A stretch of DNA of 64,000 bases from Caballeronia hypogeia (GTDB lineage: Bacteria; Pseudomonadota; Gammaproteobacteria; Burkholderiales; Burkholderiaceae): NCBI RefSeq assembly GCF_001544875.2, contig NZ_FCOA02000001.1, positions 62,001-126,000 on the forward strand. The letters are read 5' to 3'. Of this stretch, positions 33,701-42,921 are shown piece after piece. The stretch's first letter is position 1, and every line of letters starts with the position of its first letter. The notes below the pieces were generated by a model that was given only the letters and a program-made list of their open reading frames with translations, did not search any database and had not been told where the DNA came from. A program made the position numbers and the translations under genes.

Positions 33701-34450
33701 ATGTCCCAGAGCCGAATCACCAGCAATCTGTCTTTCCCCGCGCCCGCCGTCATCGCAGATGACGCGTTCGCCGATCTCCCGCAACTGTCCGATTTCGAGA
33801 TTCCGCCGCGCATCGCCGCCGCACTCGACGCCATGCGTGCAGGCCGCCCGGTCGTCCTGCAGGACGACGACGATCGCGAGAACGAAGCCGATCTGATCGT
33901 CGCGGCCGAAAAGCTCACCGACGCCACCATGGCGCTCCTGATCCGCGAGTGCAGCGGCATCGTCTGTCTGTGCCTGCCCGACGAGCGAGTCCGCGCGCTC
34001 GAACTTCCGCCAATGGCCGCCGCGAACGGCAGCCGCTACGGGACCGCGTTCACCGTGTCGATCGAGGCGCGCGAAGGCGTGACGACGGGTGTTTCGGCGG
34101 CCGACCGCGTGACGACGATCCGTGCGGCCATTGCCGATCACGCCACGCCGGACGATATCGTCAGTCCCGGTCACGTGTTCCCGCTGCGGGCGATGCCGGG
34201 CGGCGTGCTCGCGCGGCGCGGTCACACGGAAGGCACAGTCGATCTGGCGATTCTTGCCGGCCTCAAGCCCGCGGGCGTGCTGTGCGAGCTGATGAACGCC
34301 GACGGCACGATGGCGCGCGGCGAGCAAATCGAACGCTTCGCGAAGGAACACGGCTTGCCGCTTTTGACCATCGAGGAACTGGCCGACTTCCGCGCGACGC
34401 TCTCCGCCGCGCGCAAATCGGTGGAAGAAGTCGTGGAAGAAGCGGTCTGA
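33701..34450 (+). CDS. ribB: 3,4-dihydroxy-2-butanone 4-phosphate synthase
   Basis: This 249-residue protein converts ribulose 5-phosphate to the four-carbon precursor of riboflavin. The active-site loop [31 protein letters not shown] motif ([12 protein letters not shown]) and [14 protein letters not shown] are present. There is no GTP cyclohydrolase II domain, so this is the stand-alone RibB. About 35 residues precede the usual start region. Its control by the FMN riboswitch is directly supported by the leader. Confidence 0.95.
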   Translation: MSQSRITSNLSFPAPAVIADDAFADLPQLSDFEIPPRIAAALDAMRAGRPVVLQDDDDRENEADLIVAAEKLTDATMALLIRECSGIVCLCLPDERVRALELPPMAAANGSRYGTAFTVSIEAREGVTTGVSAADRVTTIRAAIADHATPDDIVSPGHVFPLRAMPGGVLARRGHTEGTVDLAILAGLKPAGVLCELMNADGTMARGEQIERFAKEHGLPLLTIEELADFRATLSAARKSVEEVVEEAV

Positions 34451-34462
34451 TCCACCGCCGCT

Positions 34463-35149
34463 TCAGGAAAGCACGTCGCCGAAATCTCCGCGCACGCCGG
34501 CCGCGACCAGCGCCGGCAGTTCGTCCATGTGCTCCATGATTCGCGTGATGCCGGTTTCGCGCAGCACCTGCGCGTAGCCGGACGGTATATGGCTCGCGCC
34601 GACGAACGCGATGGTTTTCATACCCGCCGCGCGCGCCGCTGTCAGGCCGGCGACGCTGTCTTCCACGACGAGGCAGCGCGCCGGATCGATTCCGAGCGTG
34701 CGCGCCGCGAGCAGATAGACATCGGGATAAGGCTTCGGCCGTTCGACCTGCTGCGCGCTGAACACGCGCTCGCCGACGATTGCATCCAGCCCCGCGCGCC
34801 GCACCGAAGCGCGCACGCGCTCCATGCGGCTATTCGAGACCACCGCCACCGGCAGGCCGCACCCTTCCAGAGCAACACGCACGCCCGCGATCGGTCCGAG
34901 CGAGCGTGCTAGTTCCACGGACACGCGCGCCTCGATCGTCTCAACGAAGTTCGGCGGCATCGCGATGCCGAACGTCGTCTCCAGATTGGCCAGAAAGCGC
35001 GAGGTTTGTTGTCCGAAGGCCGTCTTGACGACCGGTTTGAAGTCGATGCCGGGAAACGTCTCGGTGAGCACGTCCAGCATCACGCGATCCGCGATGACTT
35101 CGCTGTCGACGAGCACGCCGTCGCAATCGCAGATGAGATGATCGATCAT
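34463..35149 (-). CDS. HAD-IA family hydrolase (phosphoglycolate phosphatase/beta-PGM-like)
   Basis: This 228-residue protein has motif I LICDCDGVLVDSEV, motif II VAVVSNSRMERV, lysine motif KPYPDVYLLAA and motif IV CLVVEDSVAGLTAARAAGM. A helical cap lies between motifs I and II, typical of small sugar- or nucleotide-phosphate phosphatases. The substrate is unknown. It converges on ribB with 12 bp between the stops, and its start is close to the MFS gene end. Confidence 0.9.
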   Translation of the reverse strand: MIDHLICDCDGVLVDSEVIADRVMLDVLTETFPGIDFKPVVKTAFGQQTSRFLANLETTFGIAMPPNFVETIEARVSVELARSLGPIAGVRVALEGCGLPVAVVSNSRMERVRASVRRAGLDAIVGERVFSAQQVERPKPYPDVYLLAARTLGIDPARCLVVEDSVAGLTAARAAGMKTIAFVGASHIPSGYAQVLRETGITRIMEHMDELPALVAAGVRGDFGDVLS

Positions 35150-35186
35150 GTTGGCTCGAATTACGTTGAGCCGACATGATAAGCGC

Positions 35187-36377
35187 TCAGCAAGCGTCGG
35201 CTGCCTTTACGTCTGTTTTAAGGCTGCGGCGCACGCGCGGCGCATCCAGCCGCGCGGCGAACCACGTCACCGCGAGCGCGGCGAGCGCGACCACGGCGGC
35301 GGCCCACGGCAGCATATCGAGCCCGTGGCCGTGCGTGAGCACCGCGCCGCCGAGCCACGCGCCGCCCGCGTTGCCGACATTGAACGCGCCGATATTGAGC
35401 GTCGACGCCAGATTCGGCGCGTCTTTCGCCTTCTCGACGACGCGCGTCTGCAGCGGGGGCACCGTCGCGAACGCCGCGATGCCCCAGACGAAGATCGTCA
35501 CGATCGCGCCGATCTGGCTGTGACTCGTCCCGGCGAACACCGCCATGACGACGGCCAGCGCGAACAGAATGCCCATGAGCGAGCGCATCAGCGCGCGGTC
35601 GGCGAGCCTGCCGCCGATCGTATTGCCGATCGTCAGGCCGATGCCGAACAGCACCAGAATCAGCGTGACGGCGCGCGGCGAGAAGCCGCTGACCTGTTCG
35701 AGAATCGGCGCGATATAGGTGAACACAACGAACACGCCGCCGAAACCGAGCACGGTCATCGTAAGCGCGAGCCACACTTGCGGGTCGCGCAGCACGCGCA
35801 CTTCGTGCGACAGGCCGCTGGGCGCGGCGTCATGGCGATTCGGCACGAGCGCCGTCACGCCGAGCGCGGACAGCACGCCGAACCCGGCGACGATCCAGAA
35901 TGTCGCGCGCCAGCCGAGCTCCTGGCCGATGAAAGTGCCGAACGGCACCCCCAGCACGTTGGCGAGAGTGAGGCCGGTGAACATCAGCGCGATGGCGCTT
36001 GCGCGCTTTTCCGCCGGCACGAGCGAAGCCGCGACGACCGCGCCGATGCCGAAGAACGAGCCATGCGCGAACGACGTGACGACGCGCGCCACCATCAGCA
36101 GTTCGTAGTTCGGCGCGAGCGCGCAAAACACGTTGCCGACGATGAACACGAGCATTAGCAATTGCAGCGCGAGCTTGCGCGGCATTTTGCTGGTGAGCAC
36201 GGCGAGCAGCGGCGCGCCGACCGCCACGCCGAGCGCGTAGCCGGTGACGAGCAGGCCTGCTGAAGGAATCGAAACAGAAAGATCGCGCGCGACATTGGGC
36301 AACAGGCCCATGATGACGAACTCCGTCGTGCCGATGGCGAAAGCGCTGATCGCCAGCGCGAGAAGCGGAAGAGGCAT
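35187..36377 (-). CDS. MFS efflux transporter (DHA1, AraJ/YdhP-like)
   Basis: This 396-residue protein has about 12 transmembrane helices. The N-terminus LALAISAFAIGTTEFVIMGLLPNVA and the later GYALGVAVGAPLLAVLTSKMPRK are typical of sugar/drug efflux DHA1 proteins. The gene lies 12 bp after the VOC gene on the same strand, and the pair diverges from a LysR regulator, so export of a compound linked to that regulator is likely. The compound is unknown. Confidence 0.9.
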   Translation of the reverse strand: MPLPLLALAISAFAIGTTEFVIMGLLPNVARDLSVSIPSAGLLVTGYALGVAVGAPLLAVLTSKMPRKLALQLLMLVFIVGNVFCALAPNYELLMVARVVTSFAHGSFFGIGAVVAASLVPAEKRASAIALMFTGLTLANVLGVPFGTFIGQELGWRATFWIVAGFGVLSALGVTALVPNRHDAAPSGLSHEVRVLRDPQVWLALTMTVLGFGGVFVVFTYIAPILEQVSGFSPRAVTLILVLFGIGLTIGNTIGGRLADRALMRSLMGILFALAVVMAVFAGTSHSQIGAIVTIFVWGIAAFATVPPLQTRVVEKAKDAPNLASTLNIGAFNVGNAGGAWLGGAVLTHGHGLDMLPWAAAVVALAALAVTWFAARLDAPRVRRSLKTDVKAADAC

Positions 36378-36389
36378 GATGACTCCAGA

Positions 36390-36782
36390 TCAGGATTGAG
36401 CGAGGGGCCGGGCGACCACGAATTCGACGACCACGGCCAGCGCGAGCCGCACGAAGAGCTGAAGCTCTCGGGCGATCGGCACTTCGGCGAGCTGATACGC
36501 GTAGCCGTGGCAGTCGAGGCGTTCGAGCAGCGCCCGCCATTCGGTTTCGTCGTCGATGCGCAGCGCCAGATGATCGATGCGCGTCGCGCCGCGCCCTTCC
36601 ATCGATGCCGACGCCGCGCGCGATGCAATCAGATGCACCACTGGCCGCGCGCCGAGATAGAGCCAGTAGCCGCCTACGCCGAACGGCGGCCGCGGGCCGA
36701 CGCGCATCCCTCCGATATCGACGAAAAAGCGCATGAGCGCGTCGCAATCCGGCGCGACGATGGTGACGTGATCGAGCTGCAT
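36390..36782 (-). CDS. VOC (glyoxalase/bleomycin-resistance) superfamily protein
   Basis: This 130-residue protein has the beta-alpha-beta-beta-beta fold of VOC proteins: LDHVTIVAPDCDALMRFFVDIGGMRVG at the start, then VVHLIASRA and RIDHLALRIDDETEW in the second half. His and Glu residues at the usual metal-binding positions (His4, His near IDHL) can be seen. It may be a lyase, dioxygenase or drug-binding protein. It leads the two-gene transcript with the MFS transporter, opposite the LysR gene. Confidence 0.8.
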   Translation of the reverse strand: MQLDHVTIVAPDCDALMRFFVDIGGMRVGPRPPFGVGGYWLYLGARPVVHLIASRAASASMEGRGATRIDHLALRIDDETEWRALLERLDCHGYAYQLAEVPIARELQLFVRLALAVVVEFVVARPLAQS

Positions 36783-36830
36783 GGTTTCGAACTCCCAGTC
36801 GGTTGAACGACATTTTCCGGATGCGGCAAT

Positions 36831-36870
36831 CGTTTGAGAATTGGGCTAGTCTTTGAATCATTCTCAAACG
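36831..36870. promoter_or_regulatory. Inverted repeat in the LysR/VOC divergent promoter
   Basis: CGTTTGAGAA (36831-36840) and TTCTCAAACG (36861-36870) are perfect 10-bp arms with a 20-bp spacer, centred between the divergent VOC and LysR genes, ten bases before the LysR ATG. LysR-type regulators often bind such positions and control both genes; the LysR protein is the likely ligand. Confidence 0.65.
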
Positions 36871-36880
36871 GAATTTGAAA

Positions 36881-37858
36881 ATGACGATGGATCGGCTCGG
36901 CGACATGCGCCTGTTCGTGGAAGCGGCGGCGGCCGGCAGCCTGTCGGCGGCGGGGCGCAAGCTCGGTTTGTCGCCGGCGGCGGCGAGTGCGCGCCTCATG
37001 AAGCTCGAGAAAGCGCTGCACACGCGGCTGTTCGAGCGCACGACGCGCCAGTTACGCGTCACCGATGAAGGCCGGCTGTATCTGCAGCATTGCCGCATCG
37101 CACTGCAGGCGATTGACGACGCCGAAGCCGCGCTGCAGGCCGGTCAGAACGTCGTGCGCGGCAAGGTGCGCGTGTCGGCGACATCGGATTTCGGGCGTCA
37201 CATGCTGAGCGGCTGGCTCGACGAATTCGGCGCGCGGCATCCGGAGGTGAGCTTCGCGCTGACGCTGTCGGATTCGGTGTCGAACTTCATGCTGGAAGAA
37301 ATCGATCTGGCGATCCGCTTCGGCGCGCCGCCCGACAGCGGGCTCGCCGCGCGCGTGCTGGCGCCGAACCGGCGCGTGTTGTGCGCATCGCCGGAATATC
37401 TCGCGCGTAAGGGCACGCCGAAAACGCCCGCCGATCTGCTCGGGCACGATTTCGTCGTGGTGGTCACGTCGTCCGGGCCGCTCTCCGAACTGAACTTCGT
37501 GCGCGGCGAGGAGCGCTACGCTTTTTCGATGCCCGTCGCGGATTCCTGGGAAGCGAACGACGGCGCGCTCGTTCATGCGTGGGCGCGCGCGGGTCACGGC
37601 ATCGCGCATAAATCGATCTGGGATATCGCCGCCGACGTGCGCGCCGGCACGCTCCAGATGGTGCTGCCCGACTGGTGCACGCACGAAGCCGCCGTGCACG
37701 CGCTCTTTCATGCGAACCGCTACATGGCGCCGCGCGTGCGGGCGCTGCTGGATTTTCTCGTCGAACGCTTCGAAAAGACCACGGCGGAACTGCTCGGCGA
37801 TCTGGCGTATCCGCCCGACCGTAGGCGCGAACGTCAGGAATGGCCGTCGGAGCTATAA
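36881..37858 (+). CDS. LysR-family transcriptional regulator
   Basis: This 325-residue protein has an N-terminal winged helix-turn-helix (DMRLFVEAAAAGSLSAAGRKLGLSPAAASARLMKLE, about residues 8-42) and a substrate-binding domain from about residue 90 (GKVRVSATSDFGRHML onwards). It probably regulates the divergent VOC-MFS genes and itself through the inverted repeat in the shared promoter. ATG at 36881 is chosen; ATG at 36887 is equally possible. Effector unknown. Confidence 0.92.
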   Translation: MTMDRLGDMRLFVEAAAAGSLSAAGRKLGLSPAAASARLMKLEKALHTRLFERTTRQLRVTDEGRLYLQHCRIALQAIDDAEAALQAGQNVVRGKVRVSATSDFGRHMLSGWLDEFGARHPEVSFALTLSDSVSNFMLEEIDLAIRFGAPPDSGLAARVLAPNRRVLCASPEYLARKGTPKTPADLLGHDFVVVVTSSGPLSELNFVRGEERYAFSMPVADSWEANDGALVHAWARAGHGIAHKSIWDIAADVRAGTLQMVLPDWCTHEAAVHALFHANRYMAPRVRALLDFLVERFEKTTAELLGDLAYPPDRRRERQEWPSEL

Positions 37859-37859
37859 T
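37854..37859 (+). promoter_or_regulatory. Possible -10 box for miaB and a 14-bp palindrome in its leader
   Basis: TATAAT (37854-37859) overlaps the end of the LysR gene and could start the miaB transcript. In the leader, GCGGAAATTTCCGC (37911-37924) is a perfect 14-bp palindrome. Both are sequence observations; use is untested. Confidence 0.35.
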
Positions 37860-38020
37860 ATCGGGCTAAATTACAGCAAAAAGCGGTGCAGATCGGCGTA
37901 AAACGCGTCTGCGGAAATTTCCGCGAAGGCGCCTGAAAACGCCCTTTCGAGCCCCGCGAACCCCTTTTTCAATCTCTTTTATAGCGCCCCCAGGTTAACC
38001 ACTGCGACCGGCGACGATTC

Positions 38021-39391
38021 ATGACCAAGAAAGTTTATGTAAAGACCTTCGGCTGCCAGATGAACGAGTACGACTCCGACAAGATGGTCGACGTGCTCGG
38101 CGCGGCGGAAGGACTCGTCAAGACGGACACGCCCGAAGACGCGGACGTCATTCTGTTCAACACGTGCTCGGTGCGCGAAAAGGCCCAGGAGAAAGTCTTC
38201 TCCGATCTCGGCCGCGTGCGCGAACTCAAGGAAGCGAATCCGAATCTGCTGATCGGCGTCGGCGGTTGCGTCGCGAGTCAGGAAGGCGCGTCGATCGTCG
38301 CGCGAGCGCCGTATGTCGATCTCGTGTTCGGCCCGCAGACGCTGCATCGCCTGCCCGCGATGATCGATCAGCGCCGCGCCACCGGCCGCGCGCAGGTCGA
38401 CATCACGTTCCCGGAAATCGAGAAGTTCGACCACCTGCCGCCCGCGCGCGTGGACGGTCCGAGCGCGTTCGTGTCGATCATGGAAGGCTGCTCGAAGTAC
38501 TGCAGCTATTGCGTCGTGCCGTACACGCGCGGCGAGGAAGTGTCCCGTCCGCTCGACGACGTGCTCACCGAAATCGCCGGCCTCGCCGATCAGGGCGTGC
38601 GCGAAGTCACGCTGCTCGGGCAGAACGTGAACGCCTATCGTGGCGCGCTGACGCTCGGTTCGAGCGAAATCGCGGACTTCGCGACGCTCATCGAATACGT
38701 CGCGGAAGTGCCGGGTATCGAGCGCATTCGCTACACCACGTCGCATCCGAAGGAATTCACGCAGCGCCTGATCGACACCTACGCGAAGGTGCCCAAGCTC
38801 GTTTCGCATCTGCATTTGCCGGTGCAGCACGGCTCGGATCGCATCCTGATGGCGATGAAGCGCGGCTACACCGTGCTCGAATACAAGTCGGTGATTCGCA
38901 AATTGCGCGCGATCCGCCCGGACCTGTCGCTGTCGACGGACTTTATTGTCGGCTTCCCCGGCGAGACCGAAGACGACTTCAACAAGATGATGACGCTCGT
39001 CGACGAGATGAGCTACGACACGAGCTTCTCGTTCATCTACAGCCCGCGTCCCGGCACGCCCGCCGCAAATCTGCACGACGACACGCCGCGCGAAGTGAAG
39101 CTCAAGCGTCTGCAACATCTGCAGGCGACCATCGAAGAAAACGTGCAGCGCATCAGCGAATCGATGGTCGGAAAGGTCGAGCGGATTCTGGTCGAGCGCC
39201 CGGCGCGCAAGGACCCGAACGAGCTCGCGGGCCGCACGGAGAACAACCGCGTCGTCAATTTCCCGGCGCCGGTTTCGTCGCACGCGCGTCTGATCGGCCA
39301 GATGATCGACGTGAAGATCGTGCACGCGTATCCGCATTCGCTGCGCGGCGAGCTGGTGCTCGTGCCAGAGACGTCCGCAATCGCTAATTAA
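38021..39391 (+). CDS. miaB: tRNA-2-methylthio-N6-dimethylallyladenosine synthase
   Basis: This 456-residue radical-SAM methylthiotransferase converts i6A37 made by MiaA to ms2i6A37. The N-terminal UPF0004 domain has [26 protein letters not shown] and the third Cys in GVGGCVAS; the radical-SAM CxxxCxxC is CSKYCSYC (about residue 158). A C-terminal TRAM-type domain follows (about 380-440). Length is standard. It leads a run of RNA-processing genes: a PhoH-like ATPase (12 bp away) and ybeY. Confidence 0.97.
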   Translation: MTKKVYVKTFGCQMNEYDSDKMVDVLGAAEGLVKTDTPEDADVILFNTCSVREKAQEKVFSDLGRVRELKEANPNLLIGVGGCVASQEGASIVARAPYVDLVFGPQTLHRLPAMIDQRRATGRAQVDITFPEIEKFDHLPPARVDGPSAFVSIMEGCSKYCSYCVVPYTRGEEVSRPLDDVLTEIAGLADQGVREVTLLGQNVNAYRGALTLGSSEIADFATLIEYVAEVPGIERIRYTTSHPKEFTQRLIDTYAKVPKLVSHLHLPVQHGSDRILMAMKRGYTVLEYKSVIRKLRAIRPDLSLSTDFIVGFPGETEDDFNKMMTLVDEMSYDTSFSFIYSPRPGTPAANLHDDTPREVKLKRLQHLQATIEENVQRISESMVGKVERILVERPARKDPNELAGRTENNRVVNFPAPVSSHARLIGQMIDVKIVHAYPHSLRGELVLVPETSAIAN

Positions 39392-39403
39392 AGACGGGAC
39401 ACT

Positions 39404-40522
39404 TTGAAGAACGCTCCTACGCAGCATCTGGAATTCACCGCACCGCGCGACGACAACGCGCGGCTCGCCAACCTCTGCGGCCCGCTCGACGAAAACCTGC
39501 GGCAGATCGAGCAGGCGCTCGACGTGACACTTTCGCGTCGCGGCCACAAGATTTCGATTCGCGGCCGTGGCGCGCGGGTGGCGCTCGCGGCGCTCGAGAA
39601 CTTCTACAACCGCGCGCGCGATCCGATTTCCGTCGATGACATCCAGCTCGCGCTGGTCGAAGCGCGCCACGCGACGCGTCGCGCGAGAGATGCGCGTGAC
39701 GCAAACGGCGAAGACGGCGAGGTCGATCCGCGTTTTCGCGGCGACCCCGATCATCCGTTCGACGAACCCAGCGCGACGATCGATCTCGGCGAAGACGAAG
39801 ATCACGGTCCGAAGCTGTACACGCGCCGCGCCGACCTGCGCGGCCGCACGCCCGCGCAGCGCGAGTATCTGAAGCAGATCCTGCAGCATGACGTGACCTT
39901 CGGCATCGGGCCGGCGGGCACGGGCAAGACGTATCTCGCGGTCGCGTGCGCCGTCGATGCGCTGGAGCGCGATCAGGTCAAACGCATCGTGCTGACGCGG
40001 CCGGCCGTCGAGGCGGGCGAACGGCTCGGCTTCTTGCCGGGCGATCTCGCCCAGAAAGTCGATCCGTATCTGCGTCCGCTGTATGACGCGCTCTACGATC
40101 TGCTCGGCTTCGACAAGACCGCAAAGATGTTCGAGCGCCAGATGATCGAAATCGCGCCGCTCGCGTACATGCGCGGCCGCACGCTGAACCACGCGTTCAT
40201 CATTCTCGACGAGGCGCAGAACACGACGCCCGAGCAGATGAAGATGTTCCTCACGCGTATCGGCTTCGGTTCGAAGGCGGTCGTTACCGGCGACACGACG
40301 CAGGTCGACTTGCCGCGCGGCCACAAGAGCGGCCTGATCGAAGCGCAGCATGTGCTGTCGGAAGTGCGCGGCATCGCGATCACGCACTTCACCTCGGCGG
40401 ACGTGGTGCGGCATCCGCTGGTCGCGCGCATCGTCGAGGCTTACGACGCGCAGTCGCAGAAGGACGCGGCGCTCGCGGAGGCCGCGCGTCTGTCGCAGCA
40501 ATCGCAGCAGAAACCCGAATGA
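39404..40522 (+). CDS. ybeZ: PhoH-like ATPase (YbeZ type)
   Basis: This 372-residue protein is a P-loop ATPase: [22 protein letters not shown] (Walker A, about residue 165-185), [20 protein letters not shown] and [25 protein letters not shown] (Walker B, about 265). The N-terminus (about 1-110) has a KH-like RNA-associated region. YbeZ works with YbeY in 16S rRNA processing and ribosome quality control. The start appears to be a TTG at 39404, which matches the conserved N-terminus. It overlaps ybeY by four bases (ATGA). Confidence 0.93.
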   Translation: MKNAPTQHLEFTAPRDDNARLANLCGPLDENLRQIEQALDVTLSRRGHKISIRGRGARVALAALENFYNRARDPISVDDIQLALVEARHATRRARDARDANGEDGEVDPRFRGDPDHPFDEPSATIDLGEDEDHGPKLYTRRADLRGRTPAQREYLKQILQHDVTFGIGPAGTGKTYLAVACAVDALERDQVKRIVLTRPAVEAGERLGFLPGDLAQKVDPYLRPLYDALYDLLGFDKTAKMFERQMIEIAPLAYMRGRTLNHAFIILDEAQNTTPEQMKMFLTRIGFGSKAVVTGDTTQVDLPRGHKSGLIEAQHVLSEVRGIAITHFTSADVVRHPLVARIVEAYDAQSQKDAALAEAARLSQQSQQKPE

Positions 40523-40983
40523 CCCCGCGCCTCACCCTGACGCTGCAGTTCCCGGCCGCCAAGGCGTATCCGTCGCACAAGGCGATCCTGCCGCGCGCAA
40601 CCGTCGCGCGCTGGATCAAGGCATCGCTGTTCGCGGATGCCGAGCTGACCGTGCGCTTCGTCGATGAAGACGAAGGACGCATGCTCAACCGCACGTATCG
40701 GCAGAAGGACTACGCGACGAACGTGCTGACCTTCGCCTACGCCGAATCGGAGGACGATCCGGTCGCGGGCGATCTGATCCTGTGCTGCCCGGTGGTCGAG
40801 CGCGAGGCGACGGAGCAAGGCAAGCCGCTCGCCGCGCACTACGCGCATCTGATCGTGCATGGCACGCTGCATGCGCAGGGTTACGATCACGAGATCGAAA
40901 GCGAAGCGCAAGAGATGGAATCGATCGAGACGGATATCATGCAGTCTCTGGGATTTTCCGATCCTTATGTGCCTTTGCCCTGA
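40519..40983 (+). CDS. ybeY: Endoribonuclease YbeY (16S rRNA maturation)
   Basis: This 154-residue metalloenzyme matures the 3' end of 16S rRNA. The zinc motif [11 protein letters not shown] (His114, His118, His124) is complete, and the conserved arginine region is [31 protein letters not shown]. It overlaps ybeZ by four bases, implying coupled synthesis of the two partners. Length is normal. Confidence 0.96.
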   Translation: MTPRLTLTLQFPAAKAYPSHKAILPRATVARWIKASLFADAELTVRFVDEDEGRMLNRTYRQKDYATNVLTFAYAESEDDPVAGDLILCCPVVEREATEQGKPLAAHYAHLIVHGTLHAQGYDHEIESEAQEMESIETDIMQSLGFSDPYVPLP

Positions 40984-41009
40984 AGCCGGTCCGATGTCCT
41001 GAACGCGCC

Positions 41010-41732
41010 GTGAACGACAAGACGCCCGAATCCAATCCCTCACTTGAATCTCTGGCGGAGAAAGCGCCCGCGCCGCCGCGTCCGGACTGCCCGGACTGCC
41101 CGGACTGCCCGGACTATCCGCCCATGCTCGGCGAATCCGCGTTGCTGACTGAAGAGGAACTCGCGGCGTCGCGCGAGGCGTCGCTCGCGCACTGGGATCG
41201 GAAGTCGGATTTGTGGCTGTTCGGTTACGGCTCGCTGATCTGGAATCCCGGGCTGCCGACGCTCGAAGCCGTGCGCGGCAAGGTGCACGGCTATCATCGC
41301 GGGCTTTATCTGTGGTCGCGTGTGAATCGCGGCACGCCGGAGCAGCCGGGCCTCGTGCTCGCGCTCGATCGAGGCGGCTCGTGCACCGGCATGGCGTTCC
41401 GTCTCGCGGGCGCCGATGCGACCGAACATCTCGAAGTGCTATGGCGCCGCGAAATGGCGATGGGCTCCTACCGTCCGGCGTGGCTGCCCTGCACGCTCGC
41501 GGACGGGCGGCGCGTGGACGCGCTCGCGTTCGTCATGCGGCGCGAGGCGTCGTCTTACACGGGAAAGCTCGCGGACCCGATCGTACGCACGGTGTTCGGC
41601 TGCGCGAGCGGCCGATACGGCACCACGCTGGATTACGTCAGCCGGACGGTCGAAGCGCTGCGCGAAAGCGGCATGCCGGATCGCGCGCTCGAAGCATTGT
41701 TGCAGCGTTGCTGGGCACAGGGCGGCAAGTGA
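41010..41732 (+). CDS. ChaC-like gamma-glutamylcyclotransferase
   Basis: This protein of about 240 residues has a GGCT-fold domain starting at LWLFGYGSLIWNPGLP (about residue 69), with RGLYLWSRVNRGTPEQPGLVL and RREMAMGSYRPAW further on; a catalytic glutamate is expected in the ALVLWRREM-type stretch (VLWRREMAMG). ChaC-type enzymes degrade glutathione to 5-oxoproline and Cys-Gly. The start is taken as a GTG at 41010, which includes an odd Pro-Asp-Cys repeat at about residues 25-36; an ATG at 41124 just before the domain would leave it out. Confidence 0.85.
   Translation: MNDKTPESNPSLESLAEKAPAPPRPDCPDCPDCPDYPPMLGESALLTEEELAASREASLAHWDRKSDLWLFGYGSLIWNPGLPTLEAVRGKVHGYHRGLYLWSRVNRGTPEQPGLVLALDRGGSCTGMAFRLAGADATEHLEVLWRREMAMGSYRPAWLPCTLADGRRVDALAFVMRREASSYTGKLADPIVRTVFGCASGRYGTTLDYVSRTVEALRESGMPDRALEALLQRCWAQGGK
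41082..41117 (+). repeat. 9-bp tandem repeat (about four copies)
   Basis: CCGGACTGC occurs three times in tandem (41082-41108) and a fourth copy ends in TAT (41109-41117). In the ChaC frame it encodes Pro-Asp-Cys three times then Pro-Asp-Tyr. Copy number could vary by replication slippage without shifting the frame. Confidence 0.85.
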
Positions 41733-41934
41733 AGCGCGTGCTTTCTGTTTCCGTATGATTTTTTCGCTTTGCCATCGTCCGTTCGGCCAACGCTTCGGGC
41801 TCGACATACTTCTCGCATATTTATCGACTAGCATGGCTCATGGACTGCGCGCAGCACCCCACTGCCCGCGTTTTTCCTTGGTGTATGCTTAACTTTCCGC
41901 TAACCCGCGCCCGGGAACTCCCGGGCGCTCCGCT

Positions 41935-42840
41935 ATGAACGAACCCTATCCCAGTCGACGCCATGCCGACAAACCGCAGGAAAAGCGCTCACTTCTCGAA
42001 CGCCTGACCGATTTCATCTCGCACGAGCCCGAATCGCGCGATGAACTTCTCGAAGTCCTACAGGACGCGCACGAGCGCAACCTGCTCGACGCCGACTCGC
42101 TCTCAATGATCGAAGGCGTCTTCCAGGTGTCCGATCTCTGCGCGCGCGACATCATGGTGCCGCGCGCCCAGATGGACGCCATCAACATCGCGGAAACCCC
42201 CGCCGAATTCATCCCATTCGTGCTGGAAAAGGCACACTCGCGCTATCCGGTCTTCGAAGGCAACCGCGACAACGTCATCGGCGTGCTGCTCGCGAAAGAC
42301 CTGTTGCGCTACTACGCCGAAGAGGAGTTCGACGTGCGCGGCATGCTGCGCCCCGCCGTCTTCATTCCGGAGTCCAAGCGCCTGAACGTGCTGCTGCACG
42401 ACTTCCGCGTGAACCGCAATCACATCGCGATCGTCGTCGACGAATACGGCGGCGTGGCAGGTCTCATCACGATCGAGGACGTGCTGGAGCAGATCGTTGG
42501 CGACATCGAGGACGAATACGACTTCGACGAGGAAGCCGGCAACATCATCGCGACGCCCGACGGCAAATATCGCGTGCGCGCGCTCACCGGCATCGAACAG
42601 TTCAACGAGGAGTTCGGCACCGAATTCTCCGACGACGAAGTCGATACCATCGGCGGCCTCGTCACGCATCGTTTCGGGCGCGTGCCGCATCGCGGCGAGA
42701 AGGTGCGCATCGACGATTTCGTGTTCGAGATCCAGCGCGGCGACGCGCGGCAGATTCACGTTCTCCTTGTGCGGCGCGTGCCGAATCTCGCGCAGCAACA
42801 TCACCACGCGGGCGACGACGAAGACGAACTGCGCGACTAA
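41935..42840 (+). CDS. corC: CorC/HlyC-family CBS-domain protein
   Basis: This 301-residue cytoplasmic protein has a CBS pair (about residues 65-190: ICARDIMVPRAQMDAINI, HSRYPVFEGNRDNVIGVLLAKDLL, HIAIVVDEYGGVAGLITIEDVLEQIVGDIEDEYD) and a C-terminal CorC/HlyC domain (about 210-290). Such proteins are tied to Mg2+/Co2+ efflux and envelope homeostasis. There are no transmembrane segments. It precedes lnt by 81 bp, the order seen in many proteobacteria, so it probably shares the transcript. Confidence 0.92.
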   Translation: MNEPYPSRRHADKPQEKRSLLERLTDFISHEPESRDELLEVLQDAHERNLLDADSLSMIEGVFQVSDLCARDIMVPRAQMDAINIAETPAEFIPFVLEKAHSRYPVFEGNRDNVIGVLLAKDLLRYYAEEEFDVRGMLRPAVFIPESKRLNVLLHDFRVNRNHIAIVVDEYGGVAGLITIEDVLEQIVGDIEDEYDFDEEAGNIIATPDGKYRVRALTGIEQFNEEFGTEFSDDEVDTIGGLVTHRFGRVPHRGEKVRIDDFVFEIQRGDARQIHVLLVRRVPNLAQQHHHAGDDEDELRD

Positions 42841-42921
42841 GCGCTCTCGCGGGCGCCGGCATCGAACGGCGCCCGCGATGTTCCGTCCCGCCCGCATCAG
42901 CTTGATCCCCGACCGTCATCA

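Noticed and set aside
37979..40501. 840-codon minus-strand frame opposite miaB and ybeZ
   Set aside because: Both plus-strand genes have complete family motifs; the antisense frame has no recognisable domain.
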